In this document: piece by piece, positions 1 to 8,097 of the stretch
Layout of the letters: each line of letters starts with the position of its first letter
How positions within the stretch are numbered: position 1 is the first letter of the stretch
NCBI GenBank assembly: GCA_023664665.1
Contig: JAMPEY010000001.1
Location: forward strand, 100,624 to 164,623
Source of the DNA: Lachnoclostridium sp.
GTDB lineage: Bacteria > Bacillota > Clostridia > Lachnospirales > Lachnospiraceae
Length of the DNA stretch: 64,000 bases
Direction of reading: 5' to 3'
Notes under the pieces: model-generated
Told to the model about the DNA's origin: nothing
Databases searched by the model: none
What the model saw: only the letters and a program-made list of their open reading frames with translations
Position numbers and translations under genes: made by a program

Positions 1-80
1 TGTCAATATCTTTTTGGAGATTTTTTAAATGATTTTTTAAGTGCTCGGTGAATTTAATATCAGGGTATCGGCAAGAAAAC

Positions 81-109
81 TTGCCCCATCAAAAGCGAGG
101 TGTTAAAAT
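81..109 (+). promoter_or_regulatory. Probable sigma-A promoter of the first membrane-protein gene
   Basis: TTGCCC at 81-86 is followed by a 17-nt spacer and TAAAAT at 104-109. The ribosome site at 137-144 lies about 30 nt downstream. The same -35/-10 pair with the same spacer is seen for the hflK promoter. A short hairpin (GGCAAG/CTTGCC, 70-85) overlaps the -35 box. Called by eye. Confidence 0.5.
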
Positions 110-148
110 GGTGAATAAGGAAAAAGCGTTATGTTAGGGGGAGGTTTT

Positions 149-757
149 GTGAAAAGAACAATATATATATCGAAGGAAGCAATATTTATTTGGTTATTTT
201 TCTTTGCCGGAATTGTTTTGTTTGTGCATGGCGCTAATTCACTGCTAAGAGAAAAAAAGTCGATAGAATTGCATGCATTGAGCGAAAGGGATTGTATGAA
301 GGGGCAGTATGTCAGAGGAAATGTTGATTCCTATCTGGTAAAAGATATTGTGAATTTAGGGAATGGCGGAATATCCGGCGTTTCCCAAGAATTAGTTTTA
401 GGGATAACCGAGTATGCCGTTTGCACAATGCCAATAGAAGGAAATAAATATATTCAAATCATGTTTTCGGATAAAGATAAAATGAATGCCTTAAAAAATA
501 ATAGGAAGAATATATATATGGAAGGGGAAATAGTTCGGTCCCCCATAGCTGTAAATTACCAGTGGTATGAGCACATAAATAATTGTGAAAATTTTAGCTC
601 GGAAAATATAATATCTGAATATGTTATCAAAGAAATCCAATATGCGCAAAAGAAACAATGGATGTATATAGGCTTATTGCTGCTGGTATTTTCCATTATT
701 TTATATTTAATGAAAAGACATACCTTGATAAATGTACAAGATATCGAAAGGCTCTAG
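149..757 (+). CDS. Unknown two-helix membrane protein with an extracytoplasmic domain
   Basis: I do not recognise a family. The GTG at 149 was chosen because a strong ribosome site (GGGGGAGG, 137-144) lies 4 nt upstream; an in-frame ATG at 131 would place that site inside the gene. The product is about 202 residues. A first hydrophobic helix lies near residues 12-29 and a second near 172-190, ending in a short basic tail. The roughly 140 residues between them are polar and probably extracytoplasmic. The gene is visibly richer in A and T than its neighbours, which could mean later acquisition, but composition was judged only by eye. It has its own promoter and no obvious operon partner. Confidence 0.7.
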   Translation: MKRTIYISKEAIFIWLFFFAGIVLFVHGANSLLREKKSIELHALSERDCMKGQYVRGNVDSYLVKDIVNLGNGGISGVSQELVLGITEYAVCTMPIEGNKYIQIMFSDKDKMNALKNNRKNIYMEGEIVRSPIAVNYQWYEHINNCENFSSENIISEYVIKEIQYAQKKQWMYIGLLLLVFSIILYLMKRHTLINVQDIERL

Positions 758-922
758 TGGTGTTTGGTTTCGTGTACAAGATGTGGACTTTGCTGCACAC
801 TTGAATTGTGTTCAAAAGGTTACAAGGGAACTTGACGAATCAAAATATGGGGTGTTAAGATTATTGGGAATGATGATGTGAGAATCTTAAAATGCAGCTT
901 ATGCGGCGGAATGAGAGGAAAA

Positions 923-1468
923 ATGGAATTACATAAAGGCAGGCCGGAAAATCCCGCAGGCAGGGAAGAAAAGGAGATTGCGGTGTATGATTTGTTAGAC
1001 AAGCTGGGAATTGCATATGAGAGGACGGACCATGAACCGGCGCAGAACATGGAAGCCTGTAATGAAATTGATGCTATTTTGAATGTGATTATATGCAAGA
1101 ATCTGTTTTTGTGCAACAGGCAGAAGACAAAGTTTTATCTGCTTATGATGCCGGGGGACAAGCCTTTTAGAACAAAAGAATTGTCGGCACAGATAAACAG
1201 TGCGAGACTGTCCTTCGCAGACCCTGAATTTATGCAAGAATATCTGCATATTACACCCGGCGCGGTATCGATTATGGGGCTTATGAATGATGTGGACAAT
1301 CATGTGCAGCTGTTGATTGATAAAGAGGTAACGGGGGGCGAGTATCTGGGCTGCCACCCCTGCGTGAACACTTCCAGCTTGAAATTAAGAACTCAGGATG
1401 TGCTTGAGAAATTCCTTCCGGCTGTGCATCATGAAGCCATAATCGTAAATCTGCCATACGAAGAGTAA
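923..1468 (+). CDS. YbaK/ProX-type aminoacyl-tRNA deacylase
   Basis: About 181 residues resembling the YbaK/EbsC and ProX (PrdX) fold. These free-standing proteins hydrolyse mischarged tRNA, typically Ala- or Cys-tRNA(Pro), in trans to prolyl-tRNA synthetase. Family-like features are the central KTKFYLLMMPGDK segment with the conserved lysine, then SFADPEFMQEYLHITPGAVS and a C-terminal GCHPCVNTSSLKL stretch. These match the usual order of K, the F-x-x-x-x-L-x-x-x-x-G-x-V/S block and the H-P motif. The ATG at 923 has AGAGG 6 nt upstream. An in-frame GTG at 878 would add 15 residues containing a C-x-x-C, but has no better ribosome site. It is convergent with the histidine-kinase operon. The family is fairly secure; the exact tRNA substrate is not visible. 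Confidence 0.85.
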   Translation: MELHKGRPENPAGREEKEIAVYDLLDKLGIAYERTDHEPAQNMEACNEIDAILNVIICKNLFLCNRQKTKFYLLMMPGDKPFRTKELSAQINSARLSFADPEFMQEYLHITPGAVSIMGLMNDVDNHVQLLIDKEVTGGEYLGCHPCVNTSSLKLRTQDVLEKFLPAVHHEAIIVNLPYEE

Positions 1469-1571
1469 AGCAGCAGACGGTCTTTTTTTCTGAAAGTGTC
1501 CGCTTGATGGTTTGAATGTTACATTCAGTAAGAGAAGCTTTAAGGGGTTTGAACTGCCGGAAGCAGTATGA

Positions 1572-2864
1572 TTATGCAGGCAGTCTTACGATAAACATGG
1601 CGCCGCCGCCCTTAGTGTCATGGACGGCAATGCTGCCGTGGTGGGCGGATATTATTTCGTAGGCAATGGGGAGACCCAGCCCGAAATGCCCCTTGGCGCT
1701 TCGGGATTTCTCGCTTCTGTAAAAGCGTTCAAAAACCTTTTCTTTTTCCGAATCGGAGATACCGACACCATTGTCAGAAACGGATAATACGAAATATTTT
1801 GGCATAAGCTCTAAGGAGAGGGTGATATGACCGCCCTCAGGGGTGTAGCTTATGGCATTGTGAAGTAAAATCGTAATGACTTGATAAATCCGCTCTTTAT
1901 CACAATTACATAAAGGGATGGCATCTTCGGGAAGCGTGACGGACATATTTATATTTTTGCTCTGCGCCATGCTTTCAAAGGCTTCATAGGCATTTAACAG
2001 CAGGGTATCCAGTGAGGCAGGGGCTTTCTCGATGCTGAAATGTCCTGCATCACGGCTTTGGAGGGTAAGTAAATCTTCCAAAAGAAATTTCATGCGAAGA
2101 GACTCATTTTTAATGGCGGACATATCTCGGATAAGGGCAGGCGATTTCCCGGCATCTGCGGATTCTAACTGAGATTCGGCGCAGGAAAGGATGACGGCAA
2201 GGGGCGTGCGTAGCTCGTGGGATGCGGCTGCTATGAAGCGGTTTTGTTTTTGTCTGTTTTCTTCAATGGGCATTAAGAGCTTTCCCGTGAAAAACCATGC
2301 AAACAGCCATATTGCAATGAGGGCGAGGGATATCATGCATAAAAACCCCAGCCGCTGCCTGATAATTTGTCCCTCTATGGATGCAAAGGGCAGCATTAAC
2401 AGCATTTCAAGGCTGGATTCTTTCGTTTCCAGCGTAATCACAAAGCAATAGAAGGGGGATTTGCCCTCATAATAAGTAAATTCTTTATAGTGACTGCGGT
2501 AGGAGATAATATGTTCCGTGAATTGTGCCATATTTTCGCGATAATAAGACCATGCATTCCGGGTTATGAGCAGATGGCTGTCACTTTGATTTCTGCCATT
2601 GAACCAGAAAGGTGTTTGGTTATCCATAAGGGAAATGTAATAGCTGCCGCCGGATTCCAGCTTTGACAGCCACTCAAGGGAAACAACCGTCTGCTGCTCC
2701 AGATTGGATGCGATGGTGTAAATATCGTTCCGGCAGGAGAGAAGACGGTTTGCAATTAAATTTTTTTCGGAGATATACAGATATCCAAGGGTCATTAAAA
2801 TGGTAATCAATGTGGTGATGCCACCGCTTAAAAGGGTCAGGCGTAATCTTATTTTATGAAACAT
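1572..2864 (-). CDS. Membrane sensor histidine kinase
   Basis: Sensor of a two-component system, about 430 residues. A first membrane helix (residues about 5-27) and a second (about 170-192) bracket an extracytoplasmic sensing domain of roughly 140 residues with no family I recognise. The HisKA box ASHELRTPLAVI carries the phospho-accepting histidine near residue 216. The ATPase domain shows an N box (HNAISYTPEGG), the G1 box SDNGVGIS and the G2 box GHFGLGLPIA. The start is taken as the ATG at 2864, preceded by GAGGAAA; an in-frame GTG at 2879 is the alternative. It overlaps the 3' end of the response-regulator gene by 11 bp, so the two are translationally coupled. The context of hflKC and a transporter operon suggests envelope or solute sensing, which is inference. 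Confidence 0.93.
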   Translation of the reverse strand: MFHKIRLRLTLLSGGITTLITILMTLGYLYISEKNLIANRLLSCRNDIYTIASNLEQQTVVSLEWLSKLESGGSYYISLMDNQTPFWFNGRNQSDSHLLITRNAWSYYRENMAQFTEHIISYRSHYKEFTYYEGKSPFYCFVITLETKESSLEMLLMLPFASIEGQIIRQRLGFLCMISLALIAIWLFAWFFTGKLLMPIEENRQKQNRFIAAASHELRTPLAVILSCAESQLESADAGKSPALIRDMSAIKNESLRMKFLLEDLLTLQSRDAGHFSIEKAPASLDTLLLNAYEAFESMAQSKNINMSVTLPEDAIPLCNCDKERIYQVITILLHNAISYTPEGGHITLSLELMPKYFVLSVSDNGVGISDSEKEKVFERFYRSEKSRSAKGHFGLGLPIAYEIISAHHGSIAVHDTKGGGAMFIVRLPA

Positions 2865-3546
2865 GGCTGCTTTCCTCACAAACCAGACAATAGCCGATGC
2901 CCCGGATGGTTTTCAGCTTCAGGCGGCTTCCTGCGGTTTTCAGGCGGCGTCTTATAAAATGAATATAATTGTCAAGATTTCCGTTTTCCACATTGCTTTC
3001 CGGTCCCCATACCTTGAGTAAAAGCATGGAGCGGGAAAGGGTGTTGTTTGGGTTGCGAAGGAAAACTTCTAAAAGGGCGCCTTCCCGTCTGGATAAGGAG
3101 AAGCTGCCGCTTGGACCGGTCAGGGTATCGTTTTCCAAAGACAAGCTTATGTCCAAAAGCTCTATGCTGTCCGATGCGCGGAAAGCAAGGGAGCGCCTTG
3201 TAACACTCTGGATGCGGGCGAGCAGTTCTTCAAATTCAAAGGGTTTTACCAGATAATCATCCGCCCCTGCCTGCAGTCCGCCCACTTTATCCTCTAAAGT
3301 ACCCAGTGCCGTGATTATAATAACAGGTGTATTGACATTATGCTTCCTTAATTTGGTGAGGATATCCGTTCCTTCCATAAGGGGCAGCATACGGTCTAAC
3401 AAAATCACATCATAAATATTCAGGTTCGCATAGTACAGGGCATCCTCTCCGTCAAAACAGGAGTCCACAAGGAAACCCTTGGTTTGAAGGCGATCTGTCA
3501 GTGTATCATTTAAATTTTGGTCATCCTCCGCCAGCAAAATACGCAT
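2854..3546 (-). CDS. OmpR/PhoB-family response regulator
   Basis: DNA-binding partner of the adjacent kinase, about 230 residues. The receiver domain has the acidic pair in LLAEDDQNLND, the phospho-acceptor Asp near residue 51 in VILLDRMLPLMEG, the conserved Thr in VIIITALG and the Lys in LVKPFEFEELL. The C-terminal winged-helix domain has LSRREGALLEVFLRNP, the recognition segment ENGNLDNYIHFIRRRLK and TIRGIGYCL. The start is the ATG at 3546, which begins the usual M-R-I-L-L-A-E-D-D sequence; a TTG at 3564 is in frame upstream. OmpR-type regulators bind direct repeats of about 11 bp, and such repeats lie directly upstream of this gene (3596-3617) and of the divergent lipoprotein operon (5668-5689). 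Confidence 0.95.
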   Translation of the reverse strand: MRILLAEDDQNLNDTLTDRLQTKGFLVDSCFDGEDALYYANLNIYDVILLDRMLPLMEGTDILTKLRKHNVNTPVIIITALGTLEDKVGGLQAGADDYLVKPFEFEELLARIQSVTRRSLAFRASDSIELLDISLSLENDTLTGPSGSFSLSRREGALLEVFLRNPNNTLSRSMLLLKVWGPESNVENGNLDNYIHFIRRRLKTAGSRLKLKTIRGIGYCLVCEESSHVS

Positions 3547-3583
3547 TTTATAATACCTGCCCAATTTATGAAAGTTAAAGTTT

Positions 3584-3617
3584 AGTATACCACTGCTATC
3601 TCTAAATAATCTCTAAA
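3584..3617 (-). promoter_or_regulatory. Regulator operon promoter with direct-repeat operator
   Basis: Read on the minus strand, TTTAGAGATT (3617-3608), 2 nt, then TTAGAGATAG (3605-3596) form a direct repeat of 11-bp period. Six nt further is an extended -10 box TGG-TATACT, with TATACT at 3589-3584. There is no good -35 hexamer; the repeats cover that position, as expected for a promoter activated by an OmpR-type regulator. The lipoprotein operon has the same arrangement at 5668-5701. Confidence 0.65.
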
Positions 3618-3641
3618 CCGAGCGTGCCGGCGCTTGATTTC

Positions 3642-4511
3642 TTATCTGCCATAAAAAATCCGGGCGATAGGGGAGTCGGGGGAGAGGATAACAGTCTTGT
3701 CGTCTCCCTGCAGGGAAATCTTTAAGGCATCAAGACTCCGCACAAAGGAATAAAAGTCCTGCCTGCTCTCATCAGAGTATGCATCCGCAAGGATTTTCAT
3801 ATATTCCGCTTCGCCCTCCGCAATCAGGATAGCGGTGTCCTTCTCTGCATTGGACAGAAGGACAGTTACCTCCTGATCGGTGCTGTTTCGTATGATTTGC
3901 GCTTCGGAGGTGCCTTCTGCCGTGTAGGTGGCAGCGATATTGTCACGCTCGGAAATCATGCGCTCATAAACGGCAGCTTTGTTGTCGCTGGGCAAATCCA
4001 GCTGCTTTACTTCAAAGGCGAGGAGTTCAATGCCATATTGGCTTAAAGTATCGCCGATATTACTGATGATTGACTCCGAGAGCCCGCCCTTTCTGCCGGA
4101 AATCACTTCATCCTGCGTGGTGCTGCTGATAATATTTTTGATGGAATTGTATACAATGGTGTCCAGACGGCTCTCTGCGTTGGTGATAGAGGAGTTTAGG
4201 GTCTGGGCAAATTTTAAGGGGTCTGTAATACGCCATAAAATATAGCTGTCGCAGATCATTGTCTTTTTGTCGCTGGTGATGACATCCGAGGGGGATAAGT
4301 CGTACAAAAGGATTTCCTTCGGCAGGGTGTCCACGCTCTGGATAAAGGGAAGCTTGAAGCTGCATCCTGCGGTGTCCACCACATGGTCAACCCTTCCGAA
4401 TTGCCGGATAAGGCTGTATTCGTTTTCGTTTGTGACCACAATGCAGGAGGAGCCGATGCACAGGGCAGCAAATATTAGAATAATGATTAGGACTTTGCGA
4501 AAATTTTTCAT
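3642..4511 (-). CDS. hflC: HflC, SPFH/Band-7 membrane protein
   Basis: About 289 residues. An N-terminal membrane anchor (residues about 7-25) precedes an SPFH domain beginning near VVTNENEYSLIRQFGRVDHV. Family blocks include FKLPFIQSVDTLPKE, YILWRITDPLKFAQT and FEVKQLDLPSDNKAAVYERM, then a helical region rich in A, E and R (AAT..AEGTSEAQIIRNS..ILIAEGEAEYMKIL). HflC pairs with HflK to form a large cage that surrounds and restrains the membrane protease FtsH. The gene lies 25 nt downstream of hflK and 95 nt upstream of the response-regulator start, all on the minus strand, so it may be cotranscribed with the two-component system in addition to that system's own promoter. Confidence 0.92.
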   Translation of the reverse strand: MKNFRKVLIIILIFAALCIGSSCIVVTNENEYSLIRQFGRVDHVVDTAGCSFKLPFIQSVDTLPKEILLYDLSPSDVITSDKKTMICDSYILWRITDPLKFAQTLNSSITNAESRLDTIVYNSIKNIISSTTQDEVISGRKGGLSESIISNIGDTLSQYGIELLAFEVKQLDLPSDNKAAVYERMISERDNIAATYTAEGTSEAQIIRNSTDQEVTVLLSNAEKDTAILIAEGEAEYMKILADAYSDESRQDFYSFVRSLDALKISLQGDDKTVILSPDSPIARIFYGR

Positions 4512-4536
4512 GATATTATCTCCATTCCGCCGCCAT

Positions 4537-5565
4537 TTAGTCGGCAGGCTTGTTATCCGAATTTACGGAAGGTGTGTTATAGCTGGTAAAAGGCTCAAGG
4601 GGATAAATGGTCTGCATATCTCCGCTAGGGCTTTCGATAACAACCTTTAAGTCAGGTAAAATTTCTTCCATTGCCTCATAAAACATGCGCTCTTTTGTGA
4701 CGGTGGGATTCTTGATGTATTCTTCATACATGGAATTAAAGCGGGCAACCTGCGCGGAAGCTTCGTTGATGCGCTCTGTTTTCTGGGCTTCTGCAGCCTT
4801 TACGATGCCGTCTGCCTGCGCCTGTGCGAGAGGAAGCTGCTCATTTCGGTATTTGTTGGCATTGTTTAATGCGGTTTCCTTTCCCTGCTTGGCGGTTTCC
4901 ACCGCTTTAAAGGCAGCCATAACCTCGGCAGTGGGAGGCTCCGAATCCTGAATGGTAATGTTCATAAGCTGAATGCCGATATCCTGCGCATCCAATTTTT
5001 CAATAATCATCTCTTTGATGGATGCCTGAATCTCATTTTTCCCCGTGGTCAGCACATCATCCACATTATAGTTTCCAATCACCGTGCGGATGCAGCTCTG
5101 GCTGATATTGCGCAGGATTTCTACCGGTTCTCTGGAGGCGTAGACTGCCTTTACCGGGTCGCTGCAGCGGTATTCCACAAAGAAATCTACATTTACAAAA
5201 TTATAATCCGCCGTAATCATCAGGGAGTCATTGGAAAGGCTTTCGCCGGAAACGGAATCATATCCGATGGCAAAGCCCTGTATGGTGGTATTTACTTTTC
5301 TGATTTGCTGGATAAAGGGAAGCTTAAAGTGGAGCCCCGGTTCTGTCACTGCTTTTGCCTGACCGAAGGTAATCAGAACTGCCTGCTCCTGTTCCCTGAT
5401 CTGATAGGTTGAGTTAAAGATTAAAACAATGGCAATTAGGATAATCGCAACGATTCCGGCAATTTTTCCTATGGATGCCCCCTCATTATCGTTCTGTAGT
5501 TCTGCCCAGCTTTCCGCTGTGGTAAAACCATTTTGGCGGTTTCTTCTGGAATCTTTTCCGTTCAT
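4537..5565 (-). CDS. hflK: HflK, SPFH/Band-7 membrane protein
   Basis: About 342 residues. A polar N-terminus of about 32 residues is followed by one membrane helix (IAGIVAIILIAIVLIF) and an SPFH domain starting with STYQIREQEQAVLITFGQ. Conserved HflK blocks include LHFKLPFIQQIRKVN, VDFFVEYRCSDPVKAV, SCIRTVIGNYNVDDVLTTGK and the NITIQDSEPPTAEVMAAFKAV segment, then a coiled-coil region (NKYRNEQLPLAQAQADGIVKAAEAQ). Together with HflC it should form the FtsH-regulating complex of the cytoplasmic membrane. It diverges from the solute-binding lipoprotein gene; its own promoter is at 5605-5633. Confidence 0.92.
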   Translation of the reverse strand: MNGKDSRRNRQNGFTTAESWAELQNDNEGASIGKIAGIVAIILIAIVLIFNSTYQIREQEQAVLITFGQAKAVTEPGLHFKLPFIQQIRKVNTTIQGFAIGYDSVSGESLSNDSLMITADYNFVNVDFFVEYRCSDPVKAVYASREPVEILRNISQSCIRTVIGNYNVDDVLTTGKNEIQASIKEMIIEKLDAQDIGIQLMNITIQDSEPPTAEVMAAFKAVETAKQGKETALNNANKYRNEQLPLAQAQADGIVKAAEAQKTERINEASAQVARFNSMYEEYIKNPTVTKERMFYEAMEEILPDLKVVIESPSGDMQTIYPLEPFTSYNTPSVNSDNKPAD

Positions 5566-5604
5566 TTTGTCCTCTCTTTCTGCCGCACAAGCGACTTAAG
5601 TACC

Positions 5605-5633
5605 ATTTTACAAAATTGCTTTTGGTTGGGCAA
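5605..5633 (-). promoter_or_regulatory. Probable sigma-A promoter of hflK-hflC
   Basis: On the minus strand TTGCCC (5633-5628), a 17-nt spacer and TAAAAT (5610-5605) lie 40 nt ahead of the hflK start. The direct-repeat operator of the divergent operon starts 35 bp upstream of this -35 box, so regulator bound there could also affect hflK. By-eye call. Confidence 0.5.
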
Positions 5634-5667
5634 GCGTTTGGGCAGTATTTATAGATATTTAATATAT

Positions 5668-5701
5668 TTTAGAGATTGGTTAGAGGTAGGGGGAGTATGA
5701 T
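5668..5701 (+). promoter_or_regulatory. Promoter of the lipoprotein/transporter operon with direct-repeat operator
   Basis: TTTAGAGATT (5668-5677), 2 nt, TTAGAGGTAG (5680-5689), 6 nt, then the -10 box TATGAT (5696-5701). The order and spacing match the site ahead of the response-regulator gene exactly, and again no -35 box is visible. This suggests positive control by the neighbouring OmpR-type regulator. Confidence 0.65.
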
Positions 5702-5736
5702 GCAGGAATAGGAAACAGATAATGAAAGGAGCAATC

Positions 5737-8085
5737 ATGGTAAGTATAATCAAAAGGATAAGAAAAAAAGGGATTTTTACGAAGGCGGCGGCTTTGATAA
5801 GCGCATTTGCCATTTCTTTCTTGTTTGCAGGGTGTAGCGGGGCGGATGGTCAGACAGGGAATCAGAATTCTTCTGCTGTACTCAGTCAGGAAAGCGGGCA
5901 GGGCAAAAACGAAACAGGCATGGGGCGCTATGTGGAGAAAAACGTATTTGAACTAGGGGAAGAGGGAAGATACGAAAAGACCCATCTGCAGACACTGTCA
6001 GACGGCAGGGTAGAAATTTACAATGATATATTGGGCGCATATTTATCCGAGGATAACGGCGACAGCTGGAAAGGCGGGGAGAAGGATCTGTATGGGGATT
6101 ACTTAAATCCTGAGAAAAACTATATTATTGCTTCGGCAGTATCAAAGGAGGGAGTCATTGCCCTGTGTTATTCACCCTATGAAACAGAGGGACTTGTGCC
6201 GAATAGCTGCGTGCTGCTGTTTCCGGATGGCACGGAGAAATCCTTTGATTTGAAGCTGTCAGAGGAGGAAATGTATGTCAGAAGCTTTGCTTTTGATGAG
6301 TCCGGAAAGCTTTATGCAGGGGTTTTCGGGGACACCATCTATGAGGTGGATGTGGAAACGGGAAATGTAAAGGAATTTGTGGACATAGCAGGCTCTAAGT
6401 ATTATCTGCAGTGCAAAAATAATATCCTGCTCTGTGCTACCTATGATAAGCTCTATCTATATGACAGGGAAAACGAAGCCTTTATAGAAGATGATGTACT
6501 GCAGGATTTTATCAAGGAAAATTATGGGGGAATCGAATATAATAACAGCTGTTATAGCGCAAGGGTCTTTTTCGGGGAGGAAAATGTGCTGTATGTTGCC
6601 GGAGAAAAGGGAATACACAGGCATGTAATCGGCGGAAGCGCAATGGAGCAGATGGTTGACGGAAAGCTTTCCTCGCTGGGGGACCCTTCCCATGGGGTGG
6701 TGGATGCCATTATCATGGAAAATCAGGAGTTTCTGGTACAGTATTCCGATTTAAAGACGGTCAAGTTCAGCTATGATGCAACGGTTTCCACTGTGCCAAA
6801 TAACAGCCTTACCGTATACAGCTTAAGGGAAAACGATACCGTGCGGCAGGCGGTTTCCGCCTATCAGACAGCGAATCCCGATGTATATGTGAACTATGAA
6901 GTGGGAATAGAGGAGGGCATCACCAGAGAGGATGCCTTGAAGGCGTTAAATACAAAGATTTTGGAGGGCAGCGGTCCGGATGTGCTTATCTTGGATGATA
7001 TGCCTGTGGATTCTTATATCAATAAGGGCGTTTTGATGGATTTAGCGGATGTCTTACAGGAAATGGAAGGAGAAGAGGAATTTTTCCGGAATTTGCTGGA
7101 GCCCTTTTATCAGGGGGAAAGCCTGTATGAAATTCCGGCAGAATTTATGCTGCCTGTCATATGCGGGGATAAAGCGCTGATAGCGGAAGCCGATGACTAT
7201 GAGGGCATTGCAGATGCAATGGAAGCCTTGCGAAAGGAAATGCCGGATGAATATATCTTTTCGGTTTATTCCGAAAAAGGTGTTATGAGGAAATTTGCCA
7301 TGATTTGTGCGCCGTCATGGACAAACGAAAGGGGCGAAGTCAATCAGGAGAAGTTAAAAGAATTTTTGTACCAGAGCAAGAGAATTTATGATGCCGCGCA
7401 GGAAGGCATTGCAGAGGAAGTGATAGATATGTATGCGATGAGGGACTCGGAGGAGATAGAGAAGGGCATTCCTTATGTGGACAGCATTTATTTCCAGACC
7501 TTTAACGCAATGGGCTATGTGATGGGAAGCGAAAGGTTACTATGCGGCGCTGTTTCCGGGATGGATGATTATTCTAATCTGATTTCCCTGCCAAAGACGG
7601 AGGGTGTAGAGGGTATAGATTTTAAGGTTATGAACGGTCAGAGCAAAAATGTCTATATGCCCATGACTTTGGCGGGCATCAATGCATCAGTTGAGGATAA
7701 GGAGATGGCAGTGGCATTTTTAAAGCTGCTTTTAAGCGAAGAAACGCAAAACCTGACTCATTATGGATACCCCATCAACAGCAGGGCTTTTGAGAATAAA
7801 TTTGTGGTCAATCCCGGTTGGGTGGCGGAAGATGGCTCATATATGTATTATACCATGGAGGATGCAGAGGGAAAAGTCATCGAGTGGCAGGCTTATCTGC
7901 CGGATGAGGGGGAGATGCAGAAGCTTCGGGATTATATAGCGCAGGCGGATACGCCTTATTTGTCAGACAGTGTGCTGGAGGAGGCTGTTTATACGGAAGG
8001 CGCAGCATATCTGAGGGGCGACAAGGACTTGGATGCAGCGGTGAAAGGCATCGTGGATAAGGTGGAGATTTATTTGTCGGAATAA
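5737..8085 (+). CDS. Large ABC-type solute-binding lipoprotein with extra N-terminal domain
   Basis: About 782 residues, roughly twice the usual size of a family 1 sugar-binding protein. The signal peptide ends in a lipobox (LFAGC), so the mature protein is lipid-anchored outside the membrane. Residues about 60-340 form an unusual beta-rich domain; SEDNGDSWKGG resembles an Asp-box of beta-propellers. The C-terminal half (from about residue 360, LTVYSLRENDTVRQAVSAYQ) looks like an extracellular solute-binding domain, with GPDVLILDDMPV and the MAVAFLKLLLSEETQ region. The ATG at 5737 is preferred over the one at 5722 because AAAGGAG (5725-5731) sits 5 nt upstream of it. It is first in an operon with two permease genes 12 nt downstream. 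The ligand is unknown; a saccharide or glycopeptide is plausible. Confidence 0.85.
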   Translation: MVSIIKRIRKKGIFTKAAALISAFAISFLFAGCSGADGQTGNQNSSAVLSQESGQGKNETGMGRYVEKNVFELGEEGRYEKTHLQTLSDGRVEIYNDILGAYLSEDNGDSWKGGEKDLYGDYLNPEKNYIIASAVSKEGVIALCYSPYETEGLVPNSCVLLFPDGTEKSFDLKLSEEEMYVRSFAFDESGKLYAGVFGDTIYEVDVETGNVKEFVDIAGSKYYLQCKNNILLCATYDKLYLYDRENEAFIEDDVLQDFIKENYGGIEYNNSCYSARVFFGEENVLYVAGEKGIHRHVIGGSAMEQMVDGKLSSLGDPSHGVVDAIIMENQEFLVQYSDLKTVKFSYDATVSTVPNNSLTVYSLRENDTVRQAVSAYQTANPDVYVNYEVGIEEGITREDALKALNTKILEGSGPDVLILDDMPVDSYINKGVLMDLADVLQEMEGEEEFFRNLLEPFYQGESLYEIPAEFMLPVICGDKALIAEADDYEGIADAMEALRKEMPDEYIFSVYSEKGVMRKFAMICAPSWTNERGEVNQEKLKEFLYQSKRIYDAAQEGIAEEVIDMYAMRDSEEIEKGIPYVDSIYFQTFNAMGYVMGSERLLCGAVSGMDDYSNLISLPKTEGVEGIDFKVMNGQSKNVYMPMTLAGINASVEDKEMAVAFLKLLLSEETQNLTHYGYPINSRAFENKFVVNPGWVAEDGSYMYYTMEDAEGKVIEWQAYLPDEGEMQKLRDYIAQADTPYLSDSVLEEAVYTEGAAYLRGDKDLDAAVKGIVDKVEIYLSE

Positions 8086-8097
8086 GCGGAGGTTTGC

